Origin: Pseudomonadota bacterium
GTDB taxonomy: Bacteria; Pseudomonadota; Gammaproteobacteria; Burkholderiales; Burkholderiaceae
Length of the DNA stretch: 8,260 nt
Reading direction: 5' to 3'
Assembly (NCBI GenBank): GCA_023441105.1
Contig: JAEZQX010000264.1
Location: 1 to 8,260 of the forward strand
Shown: positions 1 through 5,539 of the stretch, piece by piece
Layout of the letters: every line of letters starts with the position of its first letter
Numbering within the stretch: the stretch's first letter is position 1
Translations under genes and position numbers: made by a program
Notes under the pieces: generated by a model
The model's input: only the letters and a program-made list of their open reading frames with translations
Database searches by the model: none
What the model was told of the DNA's origin: nothing

Positions 1-85
1 CGACCCCGCGCTCGCGCAGCAGGCGTTCGGCACGGTGGCAATAGGGGCAGGTGGTCTTGCTGTACATCACGACCTTGGCAGTCAT
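1..85 (-). CDS. grxC: Glutaredoxin 3, N-terminal fragment (cut by window edge)
   Basis: Glutathione-dependent cytosolic dithiol oxidoreductase that reduces protein disulfides and mixed disulfides. Only the first 28 codons are present; the rest lies beyond base 1. The protein starts [20 protein letters not shown], with the active-site CPYC at residues 13-16 followed by HRAERLL, the usual start of helix 1 in GrxC. The ATG (bases 83-85) has a GAGGAT ribosome site at 91-96 with good spacing. In many beta- and gammaproteobacteria grxC sits between a yibN-type rhodanese gene and secB. The rhodanese is found here in the expected place and orientation, so secB probably follows outside the window. Identification is firm despite the short fragment because of the CPYC motif and the context. 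Confidence 0.9.
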   Translation of the reverse strand, partial: MTAKVVMYSKTTCPYCHRAERLLRERGV

Positions 86-90
86 CAGGG

Positions 91-96
91 ATCCTC
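91..96 (-). promoter_or_regulatory. Ribosome binding site of grxC
   Basis: On the minus strand GAGGAT ends five bases before the grxC ATG (GAGG is seven bases away), a normal Shine-Dalgarno distance. It supports the ATG at 83-85 as the start and suggests grxC can be translated independently of the rhodanese gene 239 bp upstream. Confidence 0.6.
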
Positions 97-271
97 GGAA
101 AGGCAAAGGAAGGCAGGTGGTGGCCGATCGGCGTCTTTGCAAGCGCCGCTGCGACCAGCGGCAACCCGCGAGCCGGCAACGCCTGACGCCGCGATGGCCG
201 CGGCTGATGCCGCAAGCCACGGACCCAGTGGCGACCAAAGGACGGCCGATGGCGGCCGGCCGCGTGTCGAC

Positions 272-295
272 CGGACTGGCCGCCCGGCCAGTCCG
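272..295. repeat. Perfect 10-bp hairpin downstream of the rhodanese gene
   Basis: CGGACTGGCC (272-281), loop GCCC (282-285), GGCCAGTCCG (286-295): a perfect 10-bp stem with a 4-base loop. It lies about 30 bp past the rhodanese stop, reading on the minus strand, and ahead of grxC. No T-run follows on the minus strand, so it is not a classical intrinsic terminator. It could instead protect the mRNA 3' end, cause partial termination or be an intergenic repeat. The stem is directly visible; its role is inferred. Confidence 0.5.
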
Positions 296-325
296 CCGGC
301 CTGTTTGCCGGCCGGCCCGCCGGCC
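284..325. repeat. Two 18-bp GC-rich direct repeats, 24-bp period
   Basis: Bases 284-301 and 308-325 form two copies of an 18-bp unit matching at 16 of 18 positions, CCGGCC(A/G)G(T/C)CCGCCGGCC with small differences in the middle, separated by TGTTTG. The second copy ends on the last base of the rhodanese stop codon, and the first contributes one arm of the 272-295 hairpin. The short period and near identity suggest tandem duplication or slippage in a GGCCGG-rich spacer. No function can be assigned. Confidence 0.55.
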
Positions 326-729
326 TATTTCTTCACCAGTGGCAGGCCCGACTGCTGCCAGCCGGCCACGCCGCCTTCGAGGCAGAAGACATCCTGGCGA
401 CCGGCAGCCCGCAGCGCCGTCGCCGCCTTGCCGGCGCGATTGCCGCTGGCACAGACGACGATCAACGGCTTGCCGGCCGGCAATTCGCCGGCCCGCTTGG
501 CAACGTCTTCGACCGGGATGTTACGGGCGTGCGGCAGGTGGCCGGCGGCGAACTCCGCCGGGGCGCGCACGTCGACGACGATGGCGCCCTGGTCGTTCAT
601 CAGGCGGGTCGCCTGCAAGGTTCCCAGGGTGGCGCCGGCCATCCCCCGGTTCACCACCGGCCAGAGCAGCATCCCGCCCGATACGAAGGCGATGGCGATG
701 AGGAAGATGTTCTCGGTTACGAAGTTCAC
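325..729 (-). CDS. yibN: Membrane-anchored rhodanese-domain protein (YibN type)
   Basis: Single-domain rhodanese (sulfurtransferase fold) of 134 residues. Residues about 7-26 form a hydrophobic N-terminal anchor ([15 protein letters not shown]), so the catalytic domain (about 35-131) should be tethered to the inner membrane. [20 protein letters not shown] (51-70) is the typical substrate-side segment. The active-site loop is CASGNR at 93-98, with the persulfide-forming cysteine at C93, and the EGGVAGW segment (118-124) is characteristic of the family. The start is GTG at 727-729: the upstream in-frame codons contain no start before a stop, and the nearby ATG is in another frame and closes after three codons. 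The gene lies upstream of grxC in the same direction and diverges from gpmA. The YibN name is based on architecture and neighbours; the physiological sulfur acceptor is unknown. Confidence 0.88.
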   Translation of the reverse strand: MNFVTENIFLIAIAFVSGGMLLWPVVNRGMAGATLGTLQATRLMNDQGAIVVDVRAPAEFAAGHLPHARNIPVEDVAKRAGELPAGKPLIVVCASGNRAGKAATALRAAGRQDVFCLEGGVAGWQQSGLPLVKK

Positions 730-755
730 GGCACCATTCTTTCAAATAGGCGAGA

Positions 756-761
756 ATTATA
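756..761 (-). promoter_or_regulatory. Candidate -10 box for the rhodanese-grxC direction
   Basis: Read on the minus strand these bases are TATAAT, a full match to the sigma-70 -10 consensus in an otherwise GC-rich region. It sits 26 bp before the rhodanese GTG, so transcription would start near 749 with a leader of about 20 bases. No good -35 hexamer is visible at 16-18 bp spacing (the 17-bp position reads AATCCG), so an activator or a weak -35 would be needed. A gpmA promoter must lie in the same 64-bp spacer but I cannot point to a convincing one. Confidence 0.45.
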
Positions 762-793
762 GCCCCCTCACCTTCCCCCGGATTCCGACCCAG

Positions 794-1555
794 ATGGCCC
801 ACAAGATCGTCCTCATCCGCCACGGCGAAAGCCAGTGGAACCTCGAGAACCGCTTCACCGGCTGGACCGATGTGGACCTCACCGAGAACGGCCTCGAAGA
901 GGCGCGCCGTGCCGGCCAGCTGCTGCGCGAGGAGGGCTTTCGCTTCGACCTCTGCTATACGTCGGTGCTCAAGCGCGCCATCCGGACGCTCTGGACGATC
1001 CTCGACGAGATGGACCAGATGTGGCTGCCGGTGGTGCACAGCTGGCGCCTCAACGAGCGCCACTACGGCAACCTGCAGGGCTTGAACAAGGCCGAGACCG
1101 CCGCCAAGTACGGCGAGGAGCAGGTCAAGATCTGGCGCCGGGCGTATGCCATCGCGCCGGATCCGCTGCCGGAAGGCGATCCGCGGCTATCGCTCGGCGA
1201 TCCGCGCTATGCCAGGCTGCGTCCGGAGGACCTGCCACGGACCGAATGCCTGAAGGACACGGTGGCGCGGGTAGTCCCGTTCTGGAACGAGTCGATCGCG
1301 CCGTCGGTCAAGCTGGGCCGCAGCGTCGTGGTCGCTGCCCATGGCAACTCCCTGCGCGCGCTGATCAAGCACCTTGATAATGTCTCGGATGATGAAATCG
1401 TCGGGCTGAACATCCCCACCGCCCGTCCGCTCGTCTACGAACTCGACGACGACCTCAAGCCGCTGCGGCATTATTACCTCGGGAACCAGGCGGAAATCGA
1501 GGCGGCGATGGCGGCGGTGGCGAACCAGGGCAAGGCGGCGGCTTCGGCGGGCTAG
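794..1555 (+). CDS. gpmA: 2,3-bisphosphoglycerate-dependent phosphoglycerate mutase
   Basis: Cytosolic glycolytic and gluconeogenic enzyme interconverting 3- and 2-phosphoglycerate through a phosphohistidine. The product is 253 residues, close to the roughly 250 of E. coli GpmA. The signature LIRHGES is at 7-13 with the phosphorylated H10 and neighbouring R9. R61 (KRAIRT), E88 in LNERHYG (86-92) and the second catalytic H183 in AAHGNSLR complete the active site. The [12 protein letters not shown] segment (206-217) is the usual C-terminal landmark, with AR where many members have G plus a hydrophobic residue. The frame is open far upstream, but homology begins at [13 protein letters not shown], so the ATG at 794 is chosen; no strong ribosome site precedes it. 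The C-terminal tail is alanine-rich. It diverges from the rhodanese gene and is followed 128 bp later by the ctpA-type gene. Confidence 0.96.
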   Translation: MAHKIVLIRHGESQWNLENRFTGWTDVDLTENGLEEARRAGQLLREEGFRFDLCYTSVLKRAIRTLWTILDEMDQMWLPVVHSWRLNERHYGNLQGLNKAETAAKYGEEQVKIWRRAYAIAPDPLPEGDPRLSLGDPRYARLRPEDLPRTECLKDTVARVVPFWNESIAPSVKLGRSVVVAAHGNSLRALIKHLDNVSDDEIVGLNIPTARPLVYELDDDLKPLRHYYLGNQAEIEAAMAAVANQGKAAASAG

Positions 1556-1563
1556 CCCCCTTT

Positions 1564-1586
1564 CCCGCCCGCCGGCGACGGACGGG
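1564..1586. repeat. Imperfect hairpin after gpmA
   Basis: CCCGCCCG (1564-1571) and CGGACGGG (1579-1586) can pair over 8 bp with one mismatch around a 7-base loop, starting 8 bases after the gpmA stop. No T-run follows on the plus strand. It may attenuate or protect gpmA mRNA, but in GC-rich DNA such a stem could occur by chance. Confidence 0.25.
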
Positions 1587-1634
1587 TGCGAGAGAGAGGC
1601 CGGCAGAGGGGCAGCGGGAACCGGACGGCGACTG

Positions 1635-1640
1635 TATACT
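1635..1640 (+). promoter_or_regulatory. Candidate -10 box for the ctpA-type gene
   Basis: TATACT matches the -10 consensus at five of six positions and lies 44 bp before the next ATG, in the 128-bp gap after gpmA. The 17-bp -35 position (CAGCGG) is a poor match. It suggests the protease gene may have its own promoter in addition to any readthrough from gpmA. Only one hexamer supports this. Confidence 0.3.
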
Positions 1641-1669
1641 GAAACGTGAATCTCGGCACGCAAGTTGCC

Positions 1670-1676
1670 AAGGAAG
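1670..1676 (+). promoter_or_regulatory. Ribosome binding site of the ctpA-type gene
   Basis: AAGGAAG ends seven bases before the ATG at 1684, which is near-ideal Shine-Dalgarno spacing and fixes the start codon ahead of the signal-anchor sequence. Confidence 0.7.
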
Positions 1677-1683
1677 TCAAGCT

Positions 1684-3180
1684 ATGACAAGCAAGTACCG
1701 GCCTGCCAGTCTTATCGGTGTCGGCGCCGTCGCGGGCGCGATCCTCAGTCTCGGGATCACCGCCATGGCCCAGCGGGACACGCGTGGCATCCTGCCGCTG
1801 GATGAGCTGCGCCAGTTCAGCGACGTGTTCGGCGCCATCAAGGCGTACTACGTCGAGCCGGTCGAGGACCGCAAGCTGATCACCGAAGCGATCAGCGGCA
1901 TGGTCACCGGGCTTGATCCGCATTCCACCTATCTGGATGCCGACGCCTTCCGCGAGTTGCAGGTGGGCACCCAGGGCGAATTCGGCGGCCTCGGCATCGA
2001 GGTCGGCACCGAGGACGGCTTCATCAAGGTGGTCGCTCCCATCGAGGACACGCCGGCCGCCAAGGCCGGGGTGCGCGCCGGGGACCTGATCGTCAAGATC
2101 GACGACACGCCCACCAAGGGCATGTCGCTCAATGACGCCGTCAAGCTGATGCGCGGCAAGCCCAAGAGCCCGATCACCCTGACGCTCCAGCGCAAGGGCG
2201 AGACCCGCCCGCTGGTGCTGACGGTGGTGCGGGACATCATCCGCGTCCAGTCGGTCAAGAGCAAGCTGCTCGAGCCCGGTGTCGGCTACGTGCGGGTCAC
2301 GCAGTTCCAGGAGCACACGGTCGAGAACCTGGCCAAGCACCTGGACAACCTCGGCAAGCAGGGCCCGCTCAAGTCGCTGGTGCTGGACCTGCGCAACGAC
2401 CCCGGCGGCCTGCTGCACGGTGCCGTCGGCGTCTCGGCCGCCTTCCTGCCGCCGCGGGTGGTGGTGACCTCCACCGACGGCCGCACCGAGGACGCCAAGC
2501 GCAAGTACATCGCAGCGCCGGAAGACTACCTGCGCGGTTCCCGCGACGACATCATCGCGCGGCTGCCGGCCTGGACCAAGACCGCCAAGATGGTGGTGCT
2601 GACCAACGCCGGCTCCGCATCGGCATCGGAGATCGTCGCCGGCGCCCTGCAGGACCACAAGCGCGCCGTCGTGCTCGGCACACAGTCGTTCGGCAAGGGC
2701 TCGGTGCAATCGATCCTGCCGCTCACCAACAACACCGCGATCAAGCTGACCACCGCCCGCTACTACACGCCGAGCGGCCGCTCCATCCAGGCGAAGGGCA
2801 TCGTCCCGGACTACATCGTCGAGGAAACGCCGGACGGCGACATCACCAACTTCCGGGTTCGTGAGGCGGACCTGCAGCGCCACCTCAGCAACGACCGCGA
2901 CAAGAATGCGGAAACCCGCGCCGCGCCGGCACCGGGCACGCCGGAAGCCGAGAAGCTGCGCGACATGAAGCCGGTGGAATTCGGCTCGCCGGAAGACTAC
3001 CAGCTGCAGCAGGCGCTGAACTACCTGAAGGGACTGCCGGTGGTGCTGGCGAAGAGCGCGCAGAAGACGACCATCACCGCCGCCGCCGGCGAGCCGGCGG
3101 CCGAGCCCGCGGCCGCCGCGGCGAAACCGGCTGCGCAGGCACCGGCTCGGTCGAAACCTGCTCCTGCCACGGCCAAGTAG
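1684..3180 (+). CDS. ctpA: S41-family C-terminal processing peptidase (CtpA type)
   Basis: Periplasmic serine protease of the tail-specific/carboxy-terminal processing family, 498 residues, which trims or degrades envelope proteins, often peptidoglycan hydrolases or their regulators. Residues about 9-29 form an N-terminal hydrophobic signal or anchor ending near AMAQ. Next come a helical region with GLDPHSTYLD (76-85), a PDZ domain (about 93-185, GGLGIEVG at 101-108) and the S41 core. The Ser-Lys-Gln triad is visible: S313 in GSASASEI (310-317), K338 in FGKGSVQ (336-342), exactly 25 residues later as in the family, and Q342. LDLRNDPGG (234-242) and YYTPSGRSIQ (360-369) are further family marks. 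The tail from about 465 is Ala/Pro/Lys-rich and probably disordered. It lies between gpmA and moeB, a common order in betaproteobacteria; some relatives carry an M23 peptidase gene next to gpmA, absent here. The natural substrate cannot be told from sequence. Confidence 0.94.
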   Translation: MTSKYRPASLIGVGAVAGAILSLGITAMAQRDTRGILPLDELRQFSDVFGAIKAYYVEPVEDRKLITEAISGMVTGLDPHSTYLDADAFRELQVGTQGEFGGLGIEVGTEDGFIKVVAPIEDTPAAKAGVRAGDLIVKIDDTPTKGMSLNDAVKLMRGKPKSPITLTLQRKGETRPLVLTVVRDIIRVQSVKSKLLEPGVGYVRVTQFQEHTVENLAKHLDNLGKQGPLKSLVLDLRNDPGGLLHGAVGVSAAFLPPRVVVTSTDGRTEDAKRKYIAAPEDYLRGSRDDIIARLPAWTKTAKMVVLTNAGSASASEIVAGALQDHKRAVVLGTQSFGKGSVQSILPLTNNTAIKLTTARYYTPSGRSIQAKGIVPDYIVEETPDGDITNFRVREADLQRHLSNDRDKNAETRAAPAPGTPEAEKLRDMKPVEFGSPEDYQLQQALNYLKGLPVVLAKSAQKTTITAAAGEPAAEPAAAAAKPAAQAPARSKPAPATAK

Positions 3181-3246
3181 GCAGCGGAACCGTAGCCATC
3201 CAGACGCGGCGGGCGCGACTCGAGCAGCAGATGATCCAGACGGCTG

Positions 3247-3264
3247 GCCGGATGCTCATCCGGC
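3247..3264. repeat. Perfect 8-bp palindrome between ctpA and moeB
   Basis: GCCGGATG (3247-3254), centre CT, CATCCGGC (3257-3264). This inverted repeat sits in the middle of the 112-bp gap between the protease stop and the moeB start, 28 bp before the latter. The very short centre makes it more like a dimeric protein-binding site than a simple hairpin, though an RNA stem with a 4-base loop is also possible. CGGATGCT recurs immediately after it (from about 3262). No T-run follows, so it is not an intrinsic terminator. Confidence 0.4.
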
Positions 3265-3292
3265 GGATGCTGAACCGGCGACCAGTCAGGAA

Positions 3293-4060
3293 GTGAACGA
3301 CGAGCAGCTGCTCCGCTACAGTCGTCACATCCTCCTCGATGAAATCGGCATCGAAGCCCAGCAGCGGCTGATCGATGCTTCCGTGCTCATCATTGGAGCC
3401 GGCGGCCTTGGCTCACCCGCGGCCTTCTACCTGGCATCGGCCGGCATCGGCCGCATCCTGCTGGCCGACGGCGACGAGGTCGACCTCACCAACCTGCAGC
3501 GCCAGATTCTCCATCGCAGCGACCGCATCGGCATGCCGAAGGTCGAATCCGGCAAGCTCACGCTGGCGGCGCTGAACCCGGACGTCGAGGTGATCACCCT
3601 GCCCCGGCTGCTCGATGCTGCCGACGGGCTCGCGGCGATGGGCGCCGCAGTGGCGCAGGCCGACGTGGTGCTGGACTGCTCCGACAACTTCGCCACCCGG
3701 CACATCCTCAACCGCTGGTGCGTCAGGCACCGCGTGCCGCTGGTCTCGGGCGCGGCGATCCGCTTCGACGGCCAGCTCGCGGTGTTCGATACCCGCGCGC
3801 CGCGCTCACCCTGCTACAACTGCCTCTTTCCGGAAGCCGAGGATGTCGAGGAGGTGCTCTGCTCTCAGCTCGGTGTCTTCGCGCCGCTCACCGGCATGAT
3901 CGGCACGATGCAGGCGGCACAGGCGCTGCAACTGGTCGGCGGCTTCGGCGAGCCGCTGGTGGGAATCCTGCAGATGCTCGATGCGCGCACGATGACGGTG
4001 AGCAGGGTCAAGGTGCCGCGGGATCCTCACTGCATCGTCTGCGGCAACCGCGACCACTGA
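3293..4060 (+). CDS. moeB: MoeB/ThiF-family sulfur-carrier adenylyltransferase
   Basis: ATP-dependent E1-like enzyme, 255 residues, that adenylates the C-terminal Gly-Gly of a small sulfur carrier (MoaD in molybdopterin synthesis, or ThiS in thiamine synthesis). The nucleotide-binding loop GAGGLGS is at 35-41, preceded by the conserved N-terminal LLRYSRHILLDEIG (6-19). DLTNLQRQ (64-71) supplies the family arginine, and D130 in DCSDN contacts the nucleotide and magnesium. CYNC (174-177) and CIVC (247-250) give the four zinc-ligating cysteines; C190 in VLCSQLGV is at the family cysteine position. The start is GTG at 3293, the only in-frame start that keeps the conserved N-terminus; the AGGAA just before it is almost abutting, so initiation may be weak. 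The gene follows the protease by 112 bp and converges with the sugar-phosphate transferase gene. MoeB is preferred from length and common neighbourhood, but a ThiF role cannot be excluded. Confidence 0.9.
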   Translation: MNDEQLLRYSRHILLDEIGIEAQQRLIDASVLIIGAGGLGSPAAFYLASAGIGRILLADGDEVDLTNLQRQILHRSDRIGMPKVESGKLTLAALNPDVEVITLPRLLDAADGLAAMGAAVAQADVVLDCSDNFATRHILNRWCVRHRVPLVSGAAIRFDGQLAVFDTRAPRSPCYNCLFPEAEDVEEVLCSQLGVFAPLTGMIGTMQAAQALQLVGGFGEPLVGILQMLDARTMTVSRVKVPRDPHCIVCGNRDH

Positions 4061-4061
4061 A

Positions 4062-4086
4062 GCCGCGCACATCGATCGAGCGCGGC
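4062..4086. terminator. Possible hairpin terminator in the convergent gap
   Basis: GCCGCGC (4062-4068) and GCGCGGC (4080-4086) form a perfect 7-bp stem with an 11-base loop, starting two bases after the moeB stop. The loop contains the self-complementary TCGATCGA. The hairpin lies in the 87-bp gap between the convergent moeB and the sugar-phosphate transferase gene, where transcription from both sides should end. There is no T-run on either strand, so it is at best an unconventional or Rho-assisted terminator. Confidence 0.3.
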
Positions 4087-4147
4087 ACGACGGCCATCGC
4101 GCATTCGCGCCGCTGAATGGTCGACCGCCCGGCGGAGCGTGCCGGCC

Positions 4148-5284
4148 TCAAGCCGCCAACGCGTAGCCGGCGCGCTCGCGGTCGATCCGCCGCCAGGCCA
4201 GGTTGGTGATGGCCACGAAGGATAGGAGCGCGAAGGCGAACGCCGCGAACATCCACTGTTCCCGTATCCGCAGGATCCAGCCGCCGACGCCGACCATGCC
4301 GCACAGGAACGACAGCGCATGGATGGCGAGCACGGCTTCGCCGATGGTGAGTCCGCAGCGACACAGCAGGTGGTGGAAGTGCTTGAGGTCGGCGGTCATC
4401 GGCGTCACGCCGGCCAGCAGGCGACGCAGGAAGCACGACGCCGAATCGGCCAGCGGTATCGCCACGATCCACAGGCAGGTAACCGGGCTCACGCCGGCGG
4501 TGCCGAAGGCCGATGTCGAATGGATCGCGAACCACGCCAGCGTGAAACCGATCAGGGTGCTGCCGCTGTCGCCGAGGAACACCAGTGCGCGGGCCCGGCC
4601 CGGCACGCGCAGGTTGAAGACCAGGAACCCGGCCAGTCCGCCGATGGCGGCCGCGGCCAGTGGAATCAAGCCGGACGCGAAGGCGGCGACGATGAAGCCG
4701 CCGGCGGCAGCAGCCTGCGCGGCCGTCGCGATGGCGACCACGAACCAGAACAGGCTGATCACGCCCAGGCCGCCGCACAGGCCGTCGGCACCGTCGGTGA
4801 AGTTCAAGGCATTGATCAGCGCCATCGTACCGATGAGCGACACCGGCACGACGATCCACCACGCCGACAGGTCGCCGGTGCCGAAGAGGTTGCCGACATG
4901 CTCCAGCACCTGGCCACCCAGCGACACGCAGCACAGCGCCGCGACGAACTGCACCACCAGTCGATAACGCGCCCGCAGCGGGAAGCGATCGTCGACGAGG
5001 GCGGTGATGAACAGGATGATGGCGCCGGTCCAGTAGCCGACGGTGGCTCGCTGCGTCGCGGGTCCGGTGACCTGCGCGACGACGAGCGCGAGCATCAGCG
5101 CCCAACCACCGATCAGCGGGATCTCGCCTTCATGCGACTTGCGCACGCCGGGCTTGTCGATCCAGCCGGTGCGTCGCGCCAGCGGCATCAACAACAGGAT
5201 TCCACCCACTGATACTGCAAAGGACAGCAACAGCGTGAACCACGAAAACGCGATGGCGGTTGCCATCCAGTCGAGAGCAGGCAT
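4148..5284 (-). CDS. Polyprenyl-phosphate sugar-1-phosphate transferase (WecA/TagO/MraY family)
   Basis: Integral inner-membrane enzyme of 378 residues that, by family, transfers a HexNAc-1-phosphate from its UDP-sugar to undecaprenyl phosphate, starting a lipid-linked glycan. About ten or eleven hydrophobic helices are visible. Family motifs occur in order: HEGEIPLIGG (51-60), VDDRFPLRARYRLVVQ (97-112) with the metal-site aspartates D98/D99, NFTDGADGL (161-169), FLGDSGS (236-242) and the cytoplasmic HFHHLL (302-307), the HxHH motif typical of WecA/TagO rather than MraY. The length is close to E. coli WecA (367). The ATG at 5282-5284 is the first in a region with no strong ribosome site. It is divergent from the polyketide synthase and convergent with moeB, so it is probably its own transcription unit. 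It could start O-antigen, enterobacterial-type or exopolysaccharide glycans; the exact sugar and pathway cannot be read from sequence, so no symbol is given. Confidence 0.9.
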   Translation of the reverse strand: MPALDWMATAIAFSWFTLLLSFAVSVGGILLLMPLARRTGWIDKPGVRKSHEGEIPLIGGWALMLALVVAQVTGPATQRATVGYWTGAIILFITALVDDRFPLRARYRLVVQFVAALCCVSLGGQVLEHVGNLFGTGDLSAWWIVVPVSLIGTMALINALNFTDGADGLCGGLGVISLFWFVVAIATAAQAAAAGGFIVAAFASGLIPLAAAAIGGLAGFLVFNLRVPGRARALVFLGDSGSTLIGFTLAWFAIHSTSAFGTAGVSPVTCLWIVAIPLADSASCFLRRLLAGVTPMTADLKHFHHLLCRCGLTIGEAVLAIHALSFLCGMVGVGGWILRIREQWMFAAFAFALLSFVAITNLAWRRIDRERAGYALAA

Positions 5285-5337
5285 GTTCCGGTCTGAAGCC
5301 GAAGCTCCGAGTGTTGCGTTGACCAGAGAGACTACGC

Positions 5338-5353
5338 GCGACCCGTAGGTCGC
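5338..5353. repeat. Inverted repeat in the divergent control region
   Basis: GCGACC (5338-5343), CGTA, GGTCGC (5348-5353): a perfect 6-bp inverted repeat with a 4-base centre, lying 54-69 bp upstream of the sugar transferase start. Its size and placement fit a dimeric regulator site, but six-base arms in GC-rich DNA can arise by chance. Confidence 0.25.
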
Positions 5354-5441
5354 TTGCCTTGGATCCCTCGTTTGCGATTAGACCTCAACTGCTGCGGCGT
5401 ATTGCGCACACGTAACTATTCTTGACCCGCGTTTCACTTTG

Positions 5442-5456
5442 CGCGTCCGAGACGCG
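5442..5456. repeat. Second inverted repeat in the divergent control region
   Basis: CGCGTC (5442-5447), CGA, GACGCG (5451-5456): a perfect 6-bp inverted repeat with a 3-base centre, about 85-100 bp upstream of the polyketide synthase start and overlapping the spacer of the weak TTTGCG/TAATCT promoter candidate. If that promoter is real, a repressor bound here would block it. Chance occurrence is possible. Confidence 0.25.
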
Positions 5457-5526
5457 GTAGTAATCTGGTCCGTCAAAGCGGTACCCCTGCAGCACCTCGA
5501 CTCACGTCTGAGGCGCGGACCTGTCG

Positions 5527-5532
5527 TTGAGG
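5527..5532 (+). promoter_or_regulatory. Ribosome binding site that sets the polyketide synthase start
   Basis: TTGAGG ends seven bases before the ATG at 5540. The in-frame TGA at 5528-5530 overlaps this site, so the reading frame cannot begin further upstream. Together they fix 5540 as the start. Confidence 0.65.
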
Positions 5533-5539
5533 TTCAGTC

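Larger units (their letters stand above)
5285..5539. promoter_or_regulatory. Divergent control region, sugar transferase / polyketide synthase
   Basis: This 255-bp non-coding gap separates two divergent genes and should hold both promoters. The stretch 5371-5480 is visibly richer in A and T than the flanking genes, as expected for promoter DNA. TTGACC occurs at 5319-5324 and 5422-5427 on the plus strand and TTGACG at 5471-5476 on the minus strand, but none has a convincing -10 box at 16-18 bp. The best plus-strand pair is weak: TTTGCG then TAATCT with a 17-bp spacer, ending near 5466. Two small perfect inverted repeats, described separately, may be operators. Confidence 0.55.

Noticed and set aside
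272..295. Strong intrinsic terminator between rhodanese and grxC
   Set aside because: The stem is perfect, but no T-run follows in the minus-strand direction, so it was kept only as a hairpin.
51..701. A 216-codon plus-strand frame rich in Arg and Pro
   Set aside because: It is antisense to grxC and the rhodanese, both supported by active-site motifs; its composition is typical of a spurious GC-rich frame.
35..793. Extension of the gpmA frame upstream to base 35
   Set aside because: The frame is open, but the extra 253 residues have no homology pattern, cross the rhodanese gene on the other strand, and GpmA proteins start at the [13 protein letters not shown] segment.
1552..2883. A 443-codon open frame on the minus strand opposite the ctpA-type gene
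   Set aside because: It overlaps almost entirely the protease, whose PDZ domain and Ser-Lys-Gln triad are unmistakable. The antisense product has no family features.
4203..5212. Plus-strand frames of 254 and 297 codons opposite the sugar transferase
   Set aside because: The minus strand encodes a multi-helix membrane protein with every WecA-family motif; the plus-strand translations are polar, low-complexity shadows.
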